DNA of 64,000 nucleotides from Clostridiales bacterium (GCA_022786995.1 JALFUW010000018.1:17086-81085), one strand, 5' to 3'; positions 28,144 to 37,086 are shown, counted from the stretch's first letter. Notes: generated by a model from the sequence alone, not told the origin. Numbers and translations: made by a program.

Positions 28144-30668
28144 AGCTGCTGATCTTAGACGGCAACAGCGTCATTAACCGGGCCTATTTTGGTGTTCACC
28201 CTTTAACCACACGGGACGGCCTCTACACCCACGCCATCTACGGCTTTCTGAATATTCTGGAGCGAATGGAAAAGGAGGAGCAGCCGGAAGCCATTGCCGT
28301 GGCCTTCGACCTCCATGGCCCTACCTTCCGCCATCTGAAGTATGAAGGCTACAAAGCCAACCGTCACGGTATGCCCGAGGAACTGGCGCAGCAGATGCCG
28401 ATTATGAAGGACGTTCTGCGGGCAATGAACATTCCCATCTATGAGTGTCAGGGCTGGGAAGCGGACGATGTCATTGGTACGGCAGCAAAGATTTGTTCCC
28501 AGCAGGGCTGGGAGTGCGTCATTGTCACCGGCGACCGGGACTCTTTGCAGCTGATCGACGAAAACGTCCATGTAAAGCTGGTGATCTCCAAGCCGGGGCA
28601 GACCACGGCAACCCTGTATACGGAAGCTGTTTTTCGTGAGGAATACGGCTTCGAGCCGAAGAAACTGATCGATTTGAAGGCCTTGATGGGGGATTCCTCC
28701 GACAATATTCCCGGTGTAGGCGGTGTCGGCCCCAAAACCGCGAAGGAATTGCTGGCGAAATTCGGCAGTTTGGACGGGGTGTACGACCATCTGGACGACC
28801 CGTCTATCCGCCCTAAGCTGCGGGAAAAGCTGGAAAAGGACAGGCAGCAGGCTTACCTTTCCTACGACCTGGCCACCATCCGTCCTGAAGCCCCGGTGGA
28901 ATTTGCTCCCCAGGATGCCATTGTCCAGCCCTATAACCGGCCGGAACTGTATAAGCTGTTTCAGAAGCTGGAATTTGTACGGCTCATTGACAAATACGGC
29001 CTGCGGGGTGCTGCCATGGAAGCACCAAAGCAGGAGATATCCGTTTCCACTCTTCCACGGGTAGACGCTATGCCGGAGGGAATTACCCAGTGCGCGCTCT
29101 ACCTTGCGGCGGATGGCAGCATGGGTATCGCATGGGAGGCTGGTGTATGTGCCTATACCCCCATGGAACTGACCATGCAGGGCCTTGACCTGCGGGAGAA
29201 ATCCCTGATTCTCCACGACAGCAAAAGTACCTTTCATCGGCTGGACGGGATGGGAATCACTGGTGGAACCTGCGTTTTTGATACAGCCCTTGCTGCCTAC
29301 GACCTGAATCCCTCCCAGTCTGACTATCCCGTTTCCAAGCTGGCAACCAATTTCCTGGGAACCACGGTAGAAGACGGCGATGCCGCCGCCTGCGCGGAGG
29401 CAATCTGGCAGCTGCGCAGTGTCTTGGTCGGGGAATTGGAGAAAAACGGAATGACAGGGCTGTATCAGGACCTGGAGCTGCCCCTATGTAACGTGCTCTA
29501 CCAGATGGAAAACCGGGGTATCCGCATTGACCGCAATCAGCTGGAACAGTTTGGCGCCATGCTGACGGAGCGGATTGATGCCTGTGAAAAGGTGATTTTT
29601 TCCTATTCCGCCGGAACCTTCAACATCAACTCTCCCAAGCAGCTGGGGGAAGTCCTCTTTGATAAGCTTGGCCTTCCACCCTCCAAGAAAACCCAGAAAG
29701 GTTACTCCACCAACGCTGAGGTTCTGGAGAAACTGAAAAACAAGCACCCGATCATTCCGGCCATCATGGAATATCGGATGCTGACCAAGCTGAAATCCAC
29801 CTACGCGGATGGTCTTCTCAAGGAAATCGGCGAGGATGGCCGGGTGCATACGACCTTCCAGAATCTGGTGACGGCCACCGGCCGGCTGTCTTCTACGGAG
29901 CCGAATTTGCAGAATATCCCGGTTCGCACCGATCTGGGTGCGGAGATCCGAAAAATGTTCGTTCCGAAACCGGGCTGCGTTCTGGTGGACGCGGATTACA
30001 GCCAGATCGAGCTGCGGGTGCTGGCGCATATCGCTGACGACAAAGCCATGCAGAAGGCATTCTGTGACCGGGTGGACATTCACACGGCAACGGCTTCTCA
30101 GGTCTTTGGCGTTCCTGTGGAGGAAGTGACGCCTTTGCAGCGCCGCCACGCCAAGGCGGTGAACTTCGGTATTGTCTATGGCATCAGTGAATTCTCTCTT
30201 GCTGAGGATATCGGCGTGACCCGCCACGAGGCAAGAGCGTATATTGACAATTACCTGGCTAATTACTCCGGCGTTCGGGCGTATATGAAGCAGGTGGTAG
30301 CAGATGCACGGGAAACTGGATACACCCAAACCCTCTACGGCCGCCGGCGGTATGTGCCGGAGCTGAAAAGCAGCAATTTCAACGTCCGCAGCGCTGCGGA
30401 GCGGATCACGCTGAATACGCCGATTCAGGGTACGGCGGCGGATATCATCAAGCTGGCCATGCTGCGGGTGGAAAACGCCCTGGCGGAGAATTACCCGGAG
30501 GCAAAGCTCCTTCTGCAGGTGCACGACGAACTAATCGTGGAGTGTCCAGAGAATCAGGCAGCTGAAGTAGCCGCTTTGATCAGTCGGGAGATGGAAGGCG
30601 TCGCCCAATTGAAGGTGCCCCTGACCGCGGAAGCCCACTATGGAAAGAGCTGGTACGAGGCAAAATGA
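28140..30668 (+). CDS. polA: DNA polymerase I
   Basis: This 842-residue polymerase has an active 5'-3' exonuclease domain (LLILDGNSVINRAYFG; CQGWEADDVIGT; VTGDRDSLQLI) and a full polymerase domain with motifs DADYSQIELRVLAHI, RRHAKAVNFGIVYG and LLQVHDELIVE. The central 3'-5' exonuclease domain is shrunken and lacks the DxE metal site of motif I, so proofreading is very probably absent, as in many Firmicutes PolA proteins. ATG 28140 overlaps the cysS stop, and its own stop overlaps rimI. Confidence 0.95.
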   Translation: MKLLILDGNSVINRAYFGVHPLTTRDGLYTHAIYGFLNILERMEKEEQPEAIAVAFDLHGPTFRHLKYEGYKANRHGMPEELAQQMPIMKDVLRAMNIPIYECQGWEADDVIGTAAKICSQQGWECVIVTGDRDSLQLIDENVHVKLVISKPGQTTATLYTEAVFREEYGFEPKKLIDLKALMGDSSDNIPGVGGVGPKTAKELLAKFGSLDGVYDHLDDPSIRPKLREKLEKDRQQAYLSYDLATIRPEAPVEFAPQDAIVQPYNRPELYKLFQKLEFVRLIDKYGLRGAAMEAPKQEISVSTLPRVDAMPEGITQCALYLAADGSMGIAWEAGVCAYTPMELTMQGLDLREKSLILHDSKSTFHRLDGMGITGGTCVFDTALAAYDLNPSQSDYPVSKLATNFLGTTVEDGDAAACAEAIWQLRSVLVGELEKNGMTGLYQDLELPLCNVLYQMENRGIRIDRNQLEQFGAMLTERIDACEKVIFSYSAGTFNINSPKQLGEVLFDKLGLPPSKKTQKGYSTNAEVLEKLKNKHPIIPAIMEYRMLTKLKSTYADGLLKEIGEDGRVHTTFQNLVTATGRLSSTEPNLQNIPVRTDLGAEIRKMFVPKPGCVLVDADYSQIELRVLAHIADDKAMQKAFCDRVDIHTATASQVFGVPVEEVTPLQRRHAKAVNFGIVYGISEFSLAEDIGVTRHEARAYIDNYLANYSGVRAYMKQVVADARETGYTQTLYGRRRYVPELKSSNFNVRSAAERITLNTPIQGTAADIIKLAMLRVENALAENYPEAKLLLQVHDELIVECPENQAAEVAALISREMEGVAQLKVPLTAEAHYGKSWYEAK

Positions 30669-31105
30669 AAATCATCCCAATGAACAAAGACCATGTGGCG
30701 CAGGTGGCAGCGCTGGAAAGGCAATGCTTTGCAGACCCTTGGAGCGAAGGGAGCATTGCCTCGGAGCTTGACAATCCCTTGTCACTCTGGCTGGTTGCCG
30801 AACAAGACGGAGCTGTCTGTGGCTACGTCGGCTCTCAGACGGTGCTGGACGAGACGGACATGATGAACATTGCCGTGCACCCTGATTGCCGCCGGCAGGG
30901 AATTGCCGCCGCGCTGATCGATGAACTGATAGTGCGTCTGAAAGAGCGAGGAAGCCATATCCTCCGGCTGGAGGTTCGGCAGTCCAACGCACCAGCCATT
31001 GCGCTGTACGAAACCATGGGATTTACGCAGCTCGGCCTTCGGAAGAACTATTACAGAAACCCAAAGGAAAACGCGCTGATTCTGGGAAAGGAGTGGAAAA
31101 TTTGA
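30665..31105 (+). CDS. rimI: Ribosomal protein S18-alanine N-acetyltransferase RimI
   Basis: The 146-residue GNAT enzyme has the acetyl-CoA motif VHPDCRRQGIAAALID and the C-terminal NAPAIALYETMGFTQLGLRKNYY typical of RimI. It overlaps polA (ATGA) and tsaD (TTGA). The rimI-tsaD pairing is the conserved arrangement linked with t6A synthesis, supporting RimI over a generic acetyltransferase. Confidence 0.9.
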   Translation: MKIIPMNKDHVAQVAALERQCFADPWSEGSIASELDNPLSLWLVAEQDGAVCGYVGSQTVLDETDMMNIAVHPDCRRQGIAAALIDELIVRLKERGSHILRLEVRQSNAPAIALYETMGFTQLGLRKNYYRNPKENALILGKEWKI

Positions 31106-32118
31106 ACATTCTGGCAGTTGAATCCTCCTGTGACGAGACCGCCGTTGCAATCGTCCGGGACGGACGGCAGGTGCTGACGGACTGCATCGCCTCCCAGGTG
31201 GATCTGCACCGCATTTACGGCGGCGTGGTGCCGGAAATTGCCTCTCGGAAGCACATCGAGGCCATTTACGGACTTGCGGAGCAGGCGCTGGAAAACACCG
31301 GCTTGACCCGCCGGGACATTGACGCGGTGGCTGTGACCTATGCCCCAGGCCTGATTGGTGCTGTGCTGGTGGGCGTGAATTTTGCCAAAGCGGCAGCGCT
31401 GGCTATGGGCAAGCCTCTGATTCCTGTGCATCACATTCGCGGTCACATTGCCGCCAACTATCTGGCGTACCCGGATTTGGAGCCACCCTTTCTGTGCCTT
31501 GTGGTATCCGGCGGACACACCATGTTCATCGAAGTGAAGGACTACACCGAGATGCGGATTCTGGGCACCACCCTGGATGATGCGGCGGGGGAGAGCTTTG
31601 ATAAAGTGGCCCGGGTTTTGGGAATGCCATATCCCGGCGGCGCGGCCCTTGATAAAGCCGCGAAGCTGGGCGACGAGACGAAATACGTCCTGCCCCGCAG
31701 TAAGCCCGGTGAAAACCCCTATCATATGAGCTTTTCCGGCCTGAAAACCGCTGCTTTGAATCTGATTCACCATGCGCAGCAGGTGGGGGAAGCGTTGGAT
31801 ATTCCCAGTCTGTGCGCTTCCTTTTCTGCCGCCGTGTCGGATACCTTGATCCCCAGAGCGGTGATGGCGTTAAAAGAGACGGGCTATCGGAAAATCGCGG
31901 TTGCCGGCGGTGTCGCCGCCAATTCCCGGATTCGTGCCGATCTTCTGGCGGCAGCGAAGGAATTGGGTGCCCAGGTGTATATGCCGCCGCTGAGCCTGTG
32001 CGGTGACAATGGCGCCATGATCGGTGCCCAGGCATACTATGAATATCTCGCCGGCAATACGGCGGATATGAGCCTGAATGCCTACGCAACGAAGTCGATT
32101 CTGGGTGAGGCGTTATGA
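31102..32118 (+). CDS. tsaD: tRNA N6-adenosine threonylcarbamoyltransferase TsaD
   Basis: TsaD transfers threonylcarbamoyl to A37 of ANN-decoding tRNAs. It has the ASKHA start LAVESSCDETAVAI, the metal-binding histidines HHIRGHIAANYL, and VVSGGHTMFI plus AGGVAANSRIR. The track begins at GTG 31093, but that codon overlaps the ribosome binding site GGGAAAGGAG; TTG 31102, overlapping the rimI stop, has proper spacing and yields 338 residues. Confidence 0.94.
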   Translation: MNILAVESSCDETAVAIVRDGRQVLTDCIASQVDLHRIYGGVVPEIASRKHIEAIYGLAEQALENTGLTRRDIDAVAVTYAPGLIGAVLVGVNFAKAAALAMGKPLIPVHHIRGHIAANYLAYPDLEPPFLCLVVSGGHTMFIEVKDYTEMRILGTTLDDAAGESFDKVARVLGMPYPGGAALDKAAKLGDETKYVLPRSKPGENPYHMSFSGLKTAALNLIHHAQQVGEALDIPSLCASFSAAVSDTLIPRAVMALKETGYRKIAVAGGVAANSRIRADLLAAAKELGAQVYMPPLSLCGDNGAMIGAQAYYEYLAGNTADMSLNAYATKSILGEAL

Positions 32119-32125
32119 AGCAGTG

Positions 32126-32153
32126 AAAGAGAGGACGGAAAGTCCTCTCTTTT
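32126..32153 (+). terminator. Terminator of the cysS-polA-rimI-tsaD operon
   Basis: AAAGAGAGGAC-GGAA-AGTCCTCTCTTTT stem with T tract directly after tsaD; it also faces the convergent dehydrogenase gene. Confidence 0.85.
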
Positions 32154-32157
32154 GCGG

Positions 32158-33117
32158 TTACATGTTTACAACGTTTTGGGGCTTCCCATCAAGGAATGCC
32201 CGGATATTGTCCACCACGGTATTCAGAAGCCGCTGGCGGCTCTCCACCGGCGCCCATGCCATGTGGGGCGTGATGATGCAGTTCTTGCAGCCAAGCAGGG
32301 GGCAGTCCTTGTCCATCGGCTCGTGGCACACCACATCCACTGCCGCGGAGCGCAGTTTTCCACTGGTAAGGGCGTCGGCCAGTGCCTGCTCGTCCACCAA
32401 CGGGCCCCGAGCGGTATTGATGAGCATGGCCCCATCCTTCATTTTCGCAATGGCGTCTGCGTTGATGATTTTTTCTGTTTCCGGGAACAGGGGACAGTGC
32501 AGGGACACGATATCGGAGCTGGCAAGCAATGTATCCAAATCCACATACTCGGCGATCTGGCGGCCCTCCTCGCTCTGAGAGCGGTTGTAGGCGATGACGT
32601 GCATGCCGAAGGCTTTTGCCAGTCTGCCGACAGCCTTGCCAATGCTGCCGAAACCGATGATACCGAGGGTCTTTCCCGCCAGCTCTGTCTGAGGGGTCAG
32701 CCAATAGGTGAAGCAGCTGGCATTTACCCATCCGCCTTTCTGGACATGGTGGTTATGCAGCCCAACCCGGTGACAAAGCTCCAGAATCAGGGCCATGGTA
32801 TACTGGGCCACGGCGGCAGTGCCATAGGTTGGAACATTGGTGACCGGGATACCCCGTCTGGCACAGGCATCGCAATCGATCACATTGTAGCCGGTAGCCT
32901 GCACACAGATCAGGCGAATGCTTGGACAGGCGGCCAGCAGGCTTTCTGTGATGCGCACTTTATTTACCAGCACGATTTCGCTGTCGCCGATGCGTTCTAT
33001 TGCTTCCGCTTCAGAATCGGTGCGGTCATAGACGGTCAGTTCACCGAATTGGCGCAGGCATTCGTAGGACAGGTCGCCGGGGTTTAGGGCTCTGCCGTCA
33101 AGAATCACGATTTTCAT
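32158..33117 (-). CDS. D-isomer-specific 2-hydroxyacid dehydrogenase
   Basis: This is a 319-residue NAD-dependent enzyme interconverting 2-keto and D-2-hydroxy acids. The Rossmann motif is GKTLGIIGFGSIGKAVG at about residue 145, followed by the catalytic Arg region LINTARGPLVDE and the His of the C-terminal HMAW. The sequence VDVVCHEPM resembles glycerate/hydroxypyruvate-type members. ATG 33117 has AAGGAGG before it, so the track start at 33294 is discarded. It is a single gene; the substrate is not certain. Confidence 0.9.
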   Translation of the reverse strand: MKIVILDGRALNPGDLSYECLRQFGELTVYDRTDSEAEAIERIGDSEIVLVNKVRITESLLAACPSIRLICVQATGYNVIDCDACARRGIPVTNVPTYGTAAVAQYTMALILELCHRVGLHNHHVQKGGWVNASCFTYWLTPQTELAGKTLGIIGFGSIGKAVGRLAKAFGMHVIAYNRSQSEEGRQIAEYVDLDTLLASSDIVSLHCPLFPETEKIINADAIAKMKDGAMLINTARGPLVDEQALADALTSGKLRSAAVDVVCHEPMDKDCPLLGCKNCIITPHMAWAPVESRQRLLNTVVDNIRAFLDGKPQNVVNM

Positions 33118-33176
33118 AAAAACCTCCTTGAAATGGGAATTCATTTTTGGTAGGATAGGGAAAAGGGGAGATGAAA

Positions 33177-33833
33177 ATGGAGCTTCTGTATGTGGACGAG
33201 TCAGTGGTTGTGTGCATAAAACCCGCCCGGGTATTGTCCACAGATGAACCCGGCGGGCTGCCGGAGCTGGTGCGACTGGCTTTGGGAGACCCAAAGGCAG
33301 ATATCCGCACAGTACACCGGCTGGATCGGGTTGTCAGCGGGGTGATGGTGCTGGCGCGCTCTGCCGCCGCCGCTTCCGAGTTGTCCCGGCAGGTGCGGGA
33401 AGACGAATTTCAGAAGGAATACCTTGCCGTTCTTCACGGAACGCCCGCAGCCAGCGAAGGCACGTTAACCGATCTGCTGTACCGGGACAAGGCCCGGCGC
33501 ATGACCATGGTATCCCCGGAACCGGGGAAGGGCGTTCAGGAAGCGGTACTCGACTATCGGACGATGGAAAGCCGTGAAGGTCTGAGCCTGGCAGCGGTAC
33601 GGCTGCACACCGGCAGAACCCATCAGATTCGGGTGCAGTTTGCCAGCCGAGGTCTGCCGCTGGTAGGGGAGCGGAAATACGCGACCCTGAATGACCCCTG
33701 TGAAATTGCGCTATGGTCTTACAAAATAGGTTTCGTTCACCCACTGACGGGAAAAAGGATGGAATTCTCAAAGCAGCCCCCCTGTAAATACCCGTGGACG
33801 CTGTTTCATCCCGACCTTGAGTATACCACATAA
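33177..33833 (+). CDS. RluA-family pseudouridine synthase
   Basis: The 218-residue enzyme modifies uridine in RNA. The catalytic aspartate is in RTVHRLDRVVSGVMVLA, and LHTGRTHQIRVQFASRGLPLVG is the RNA-binding signature. It lacks an N-terminal S4 domain, so it belongs to the short RluA/TruC-like group. ATG 33177 is preferred over 33171, which touches the ribosome binding site AAGGGGAG. The target RNA is unknown. Confidence 0.9.
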   Translation: MELLYVDESVVVCIKPARVLSTDEPGGLPELVRLALGDPKADIRTVHRLDRVVSGVMVLARSAAAASELSRQVREDEFQKEYLAVLHGTPAASEGTLTDLLYRDKARRMTMVSPEPGKGVQEAVLDYRTMESREGLSLAAVRLHTGRTHQIRVQFASRGLPLVGERKYATLNDPCEIALWSYKIGFVHPLTGKRMEFSKQPPCKYPWTLFHPDLEYTT

Positions 33834-33866
33834 TTTCTTTCCATGCAAATACCGGGAGGACAAATC

Positions 33867-34124
33867 ATGCCAAATTATGACTTTTTCCAGCATCGGCAGT
33901 GTGAGTATTTCCCCTGCCACGAAGGCGCCGATCCGAAAACATTCAGCTGCCTGTTTTGTTATTGTCCGCTGTACTGTCTGGGAGATCAGTGCGGCGGAAA
34001 CTTCCAATACACCGATGCCGGCATCAAGGATTGCCAGCACTGCCTTCGTCCGCACAGACGAGAGAATTATGAGGGAATCTGCAAGCAAATGGAACAGGTG
34101 CTGGAACTGGTGAAAAAGCCTTGA
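33867..34124 (+). CDS. Cysteine-rich small domain protein
   Basis: This 85-residue protein carries at least ten cysteines in the order CEYFPC, CLFCYCPLYC, C, CQHC and C, a pattern known as the cysteine-rich small domain, sometimes fused or adjacent to cobalamin biosynthesis enzymes. Metal or Fe-S binding is likely. No cobalamin gene is nearby here. ATG 33867 is set by CGGGAGGA upstream; the track start at 33843 overlaps this site. Confidence 0.82.
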   Translation: MPNYDFFQHRQCEYFPCHEGADPKTFSCLFCYCPLYCLGDQCGGNFQYTDAGIKDCQHCLRPHRRENYEGICKQMEQVLELVKKP

Positions 34125-34149
34125 TTTTTTGGCAGGGAACTGCTATAAT
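34121..34149 (+). promoter_or_regulatory. Promoter of tRNA-Ser
   Basis: TTGATT and TATAAT, 17 bases apart, with TGC before the -10; ends 10 bases before the tRNA. Confidence 0.78.
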
Positions 34150-34159
34150 AGCACGAAAT

Positions 34160-34250
34160 GGAGATGTACCCAAGTGGCTGAAGGGTGCGGATTCGAAATC
34201 CGCTAGGCGCCGCAAGGCGTGCGGGGGTTCAAATCCCTCCATCTCCGCCA
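34160..34250 (+). tRNA. tRNA-Ser, anticodon CGA
   Basis: A class II tRNA: acceptor GGAGATG pairs with CATCTCC, the anticodon stem GCGGA/TCCGC encloses TTCGAAA giving anticodon CGA (reads UCG), there is a long variable arm (GGCGCCGCAAGGCGT) and a T loop GGTTCAAATCC. CCA is encoded at 34248-34250. Confidence 0.96.
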
Positions 34251-34610
34251 AAAAACACCGCCGTTTAGCGGGGTGTTCATAAGACAGTAAAATATGCAAA
34301 AGGCGTGACGAAAGTGGTCACGCCTTTTGCCATAAGGGGATAGCCGCTTTCGCGGCGCAAGGGATACAGTCCCATGTTCTGAACATAGTGACGCAAAGCG
34401 CCCCGGACATTCAGGTGTCTGAGGTGTTCGGTCTCGCACACTGAGCCGCAACGAGGCGTTTCGGAGGCCAACCGCCGCATTGCGGCGGCTCTTAGGCCAG
34501 AAATGAGCGCACATACGGGGGTAACCCGTATGTGCGCCATTCTTTGATTTCAAAGGAGTATTTCTTTCTTTGTAACGAAATGCTATTTCTCGAGTCATAT
34601 AGGTAAAGGG
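34251..34610. repeat. Hairpin-rich spacer after tRNA-Ser, no credible gene
   Basis: This 360-base gap holds several perfect inverted repeats: GCAAAAGGCGTGAC / GTCACGCCTTTTGC at 34296-34330, a GCCGC...GCGGC pair near 34345, CCGCCGC-ATT-GCGGCGG near 34472, and GCGCACATACGGG / CCCGTATGTGCGC at 34507-34537. The first can act as tRNA terminator. The frames running through it include the RDLNPR-type reading of the tRNA and are artefacts. It may be a dispersed intergenic repeat or element relic. Confidence 0.6.
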
Positions 34611-34619
34611 GGTGAAATA

Positions 34620-35081
34620 GTGGAAGATTATCAGGAGATATATTCTCTTTATTTTCAGGATGTCTATAGATACATATTAGCCTTGAGTCGGGATCCAAGC
34701 CTTGCCGAAGAAATCACGCAAGAAGCATTCTTCAAAGCATTGAAATCACTGGATTCTTTTCAAGGACAGTGCAAGCTTTATGTTTGGCTTTGCCAAATTG
34801 CAAAAAACACTTACCTATCCTACCGTAAAAAACATAAGGAGCCGGAGAAAGAGGAAACGCTCACTAGTTCTTTAGAGGAAATGATGCTGGATAAAGAATC
34901 CGCTTTTCTGATTCACCAGGCGCTTCATAACCTACCAGAACCTTATAAAGAGGTGTTTTCACTACGAGTACTCGGAGAATTATCCTTCCGACAGATCGGT
35001 TTGTTATTTGGAAAAACAGAAAATTGGGCACGGGTGACTTATCATCGTGCAAGGTTGACAATTAAGGAGGAACTCAAATGA
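34620..35081 (+). CDS. ECF-type RNA polymerase sigma factor
   Basis: The 153-residue protein has sigma region 2 (YFQDVYRYILALSRDPSLAE then EITQEAFFKALKSLDSF) and region 4 (LPEPYKEVFSLRVLGELSF, then an HTH around RQIGLLFGKTENWARVTYHRAR). It starts at GTG with AAAGGGGGTG upstream. The next gene overlaps by four bases and encodes its likely anti-sigma partner. The pair is more AT-rich than the flanking core genes, suggesting later acquisition. Confidence 0.9.
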   Translation: MEDYQEIYSLYFQDVYRYILALSRDPSLAEEITQEAFFKALKSLDSFQGQCKLYVWLCQIAKNTYLSYRKKHKEPEKEETLTSSLEEMMLDKESAFLIHQALHNLPEPYKEVFSLRVLGELSFRQIGLLFGKTENWARVTYHRARLTIKEELK

Positions 35082-35764
35082 ATTATCCCTGTGGCATAAT
35101 CCGTGATCTGCTTCCGCTGTATCACGATGATGTATGTAGTACCGAGACCCGCAATGCAGTAGAAAAGCACTGTGCTGATTGTGCAGATTGCAGAAGAATA
35201 CTAAATGATCTTGGTTCAATGCCAGAACCTTACGAAATGGCAAAAGAAGTAGAATCTCTGCGTCCAATTCAGAAGAAGTGGAACCATGAGAGAAAAAAAT
35301 CTTTATGGATTGGACTCGGCGTTGCATTTTTTGTCATACTGATTTTCATAGCAAACACTGTTTTGAGAGAATGGAAATGCGTTCCGATGGGGAAAGATGA
35401 TGTGGTTGTAATGGGGGTATTTCAGACTTCTGATGGCATGATTCATATTACCTATGATGATTTGTATGATTTGAATTATTTCAGCACCGCAGTAGAAGTC
35501 GGAAGCGATGGTAACGGCTATATTTCAACCTACAGACCTATTCTGGCAAAGAAAACAAATATCCCGCATAGGAACGGCACAAGCGGCATCGGCTTTGATC
35601 CCGAAAGTGCGTTTGCATCGTTGAATGATGAATCACGTGTTCCTGTAACAAGAGTTTATCTTGGAATCAAAGATGATCCAGAGAACTCAATTCTTGTTTG
35701 GGAAAAAGGCATGGAAGTCCGTGCTGCAACCGCAGAGGAAGAAGCACTCTATACGAACCGTTGA
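35078..35764 (+). CDS. Membrane anti-sigma factor with zinc-finger-like N terminus
   Basis: The 228-residue product begins with a ZAS-like motif: H at LLPLYHDD and HCADCADC give the His-Cys-Cys arrangement of zinc-binding anti-sigma domains (residues about 15-40). One transmembrane helix (SLWIGLGVAFFVILIFIANT) at about residue 75 is followed by an extracytoplasmic domain of 130 residues that I do not recognise and that presumably senses a signal. ATGA overlap with the sigma gene supports partnership. Confidence 0.82.
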   Translation: MNYPCGIIRDLLPLYHDDVCSTETRNAVEKHCADCADCRRILNDLGSMPEPYEMAKEVESLRPIQKKWNHERKKSLWIGLGVAFFVILIFIANTVLREWKCVPMGKDDVVVMGVFQTSDGMIHITYDDLYDLNYFSTAVEVGSDGNGYISTYRPILAKKTNIPHRNGTSGIGFDPESAFASLNDESRVPVTRVYLGIKDDPENSILVWEKGMEVRAATAEEEALYTNR

Positions 35765-35786
35765 TTGCTGTGTAGAGCGTGAAAGA

Positions 35787-35832
35787 GCGCCGTTCCGTCA
35801 AGACTGACGAAGCGGCGCACTTTTTTGTTTTT
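35787..35832 (+). terminator. Terminator of the sigma/anti-sigma operon
   Basis: GCGCCGTTCCGTCA-AGAC-TGACGAAGCGGCGC stem followed by CACTTTTTTGTTTTTT. Confidence 0.88.
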
Positions 35833-35908
35833 TACCCCTTCCGTACAGGCCCTGAAATAAATGGAGTTACTGTATTACGGCCACCCGCCATTCAGGCGGT
35901 GTTTCATA

Positions 35909-36877
35909 TTATACGAAGAACTGGAACAGGCAGAAGGCGGCATAGATACAAAGCAGGAGAACCCCCTGCCAGCGTTCCAGCTTTTTCCGGGTCAGCGCTG
36001 GAACCGTCAGCAGCAGCATGACAATCAGCATCAAGGGAATGTCCAGCACTAAGGATGCGTTGTGGCCCAGCAGCAGCTTACCCACGGGCACTTCGAAGGG
36101 GGCCAGCGTAACGGCAACGCCGGAAACCAGCACCAAATTGAAAACGTTTGCGCCGATGACATTGCCGATACCCAAGGAAGCATGGCCCTTTCTCAGAGAA
36201 GTGATGGTCGTAACCAGCTCCGGCAGAGAGGTACCCAGTGCCACGAAAGTCAGAGCGATGACTGTCTCGGGTACGCCGAGGAACTGGGCAATGATAGTGC
36301 CGTGCTCGACCAGCAGATTGGCGCCCACAGCGATCAGCGCGGCGCCGACAACCAGCAGCGTAAGCTCCATCAGCAGGGTCCGGGGTTTTGCTTCGCCATT
36401 ATCCTCTTCCTCCACCTCATCCGGGTGCTTCAGTCCCTGGCGGATATTGAGAACGAGATAGACGACAAAAAACGCCAGCATGACAAGGCCCATCCAACGG
36501 GGGAACTCACCCAGCAGATAGGCGGCCACGCAGTACAGGGCAGCGGAACTGAAGAAGAAAATGACAGGCATTTTCATGGTTTTTACATTAACAGGCCCGG
36601 GGTTGAATGCGACGGAAATGGCGGCGATCAGGGCGGTGTTGCAGATAATGGAGCCAATGGCGTTGCCGTAGGCCATGGCGCCCTGACCCAGCATGGCACC
36701 GGTAGCGGAAACCATGACCTCCGGCAGGGTGGTGCCGATGGAGACAACGGTAGCACCTACGATGATATCGGGCAGGCGGAAGCGGCGAGCAAGTCCCGTA
36801 GCGCCGTCAACAAACCAGTCACCGCCCTTGATGAGCAGCAGCAGACCGACCGCGAACAGAAGAACAGACTGAATCAT
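35909..36877 (-). CDS. CaCA-family cation antiporter (YrbG-like), Mn2+ riboswitch-controlled
   Basis: The 322-residue protein has ten predicted membrane helices in two inverted alpha-repeats, each with the cation-binding signature: GATVVSIGTTLPEVMVS near residue 40 and LTFVALGTSLPELVTT near residue 200. The family is usually called sodium/calcium antiporter. The yybP-ykoY riboswitch in front of it suggests that here Mn2+ export or homeostasis is the relevant job. ATG 36877 follows AGGAGTG; the track start at 36994 lies in the riboswitch. Confidence 0.9.
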   Translation of the reverse strand: MIQSVLLFAVGLLLLIKGGDWFVDGATGLARRFRLPDIIVGATVVSIGTTLPEVMVSATGAMLGQGAMAYGNAIGSIICNTALIAAISVAFNPGPVNVKTMKMPVIFFFSSAALYCVAAYLLGEFPRWMGLVMLAFFVVYLVLNIRQGLKHPDEVEEEDNGEAKPRTLLMELTLLVVGAALIAVGANLLVEHGTIIAQFLGVPETVIALTFVALGTSLPELVTTITSLRKGHASLGIGNVIGANVFNLVLVSGVAVTLAPFEVPVGKLLLGHNASLVLDIPLMLIVMLLLTVPALTRKKLERWQGVLLLCIYAAFCLFQFFV

Positions 36878-36918
36878 AATTGACACTCCTATCTTAGATT
36901 TCCAGCGCGGAGCACTGA

Positions 36919-37065
36919 AGAAAAAACCCGACACCCCCAGGAAAGGATGCCGAGCACAAGCATTCGATGGGGGACAATACCGTGAGTCTCGCAAATTAAA
37001 GCAAGCCAGGCAAAAGCCGAGTCTGTTGACTTGCTGCGCGAAAAGCGCTTGCTACTCCCTCATCG
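36919..37065 (-). promoter_or_regulatory. yybP-ykoY manganese riboswitch with terminator
   Basis: Read on the - strand the leader has the family motifs in order: GGGAGTAGC, GTCAACAGACTCGGC, GCCTGGCTTGC and GCGAGACTC, closed by CGATG...CATCG (aptamer 36965-37065). A terminator CGGCATCC...GGGGTGTCG with T tract follows at 36919-36953. In known members Mn2+ binding prevents termination and turns on exporters. The downstream CaCA antiporter fits. Confidence 0.9.
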
Positions 37066-37086
37066 TCGGGATTATTCTTTTTCCGT

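Noticed and set aside
34203-34598. 131-residue - strand ORF ending in RDLNPRTPCGA
   Set aside because: The C terminus is a translation of tRNA-Ser, a well-known annotation artefact, and the rest runs through hairpins.
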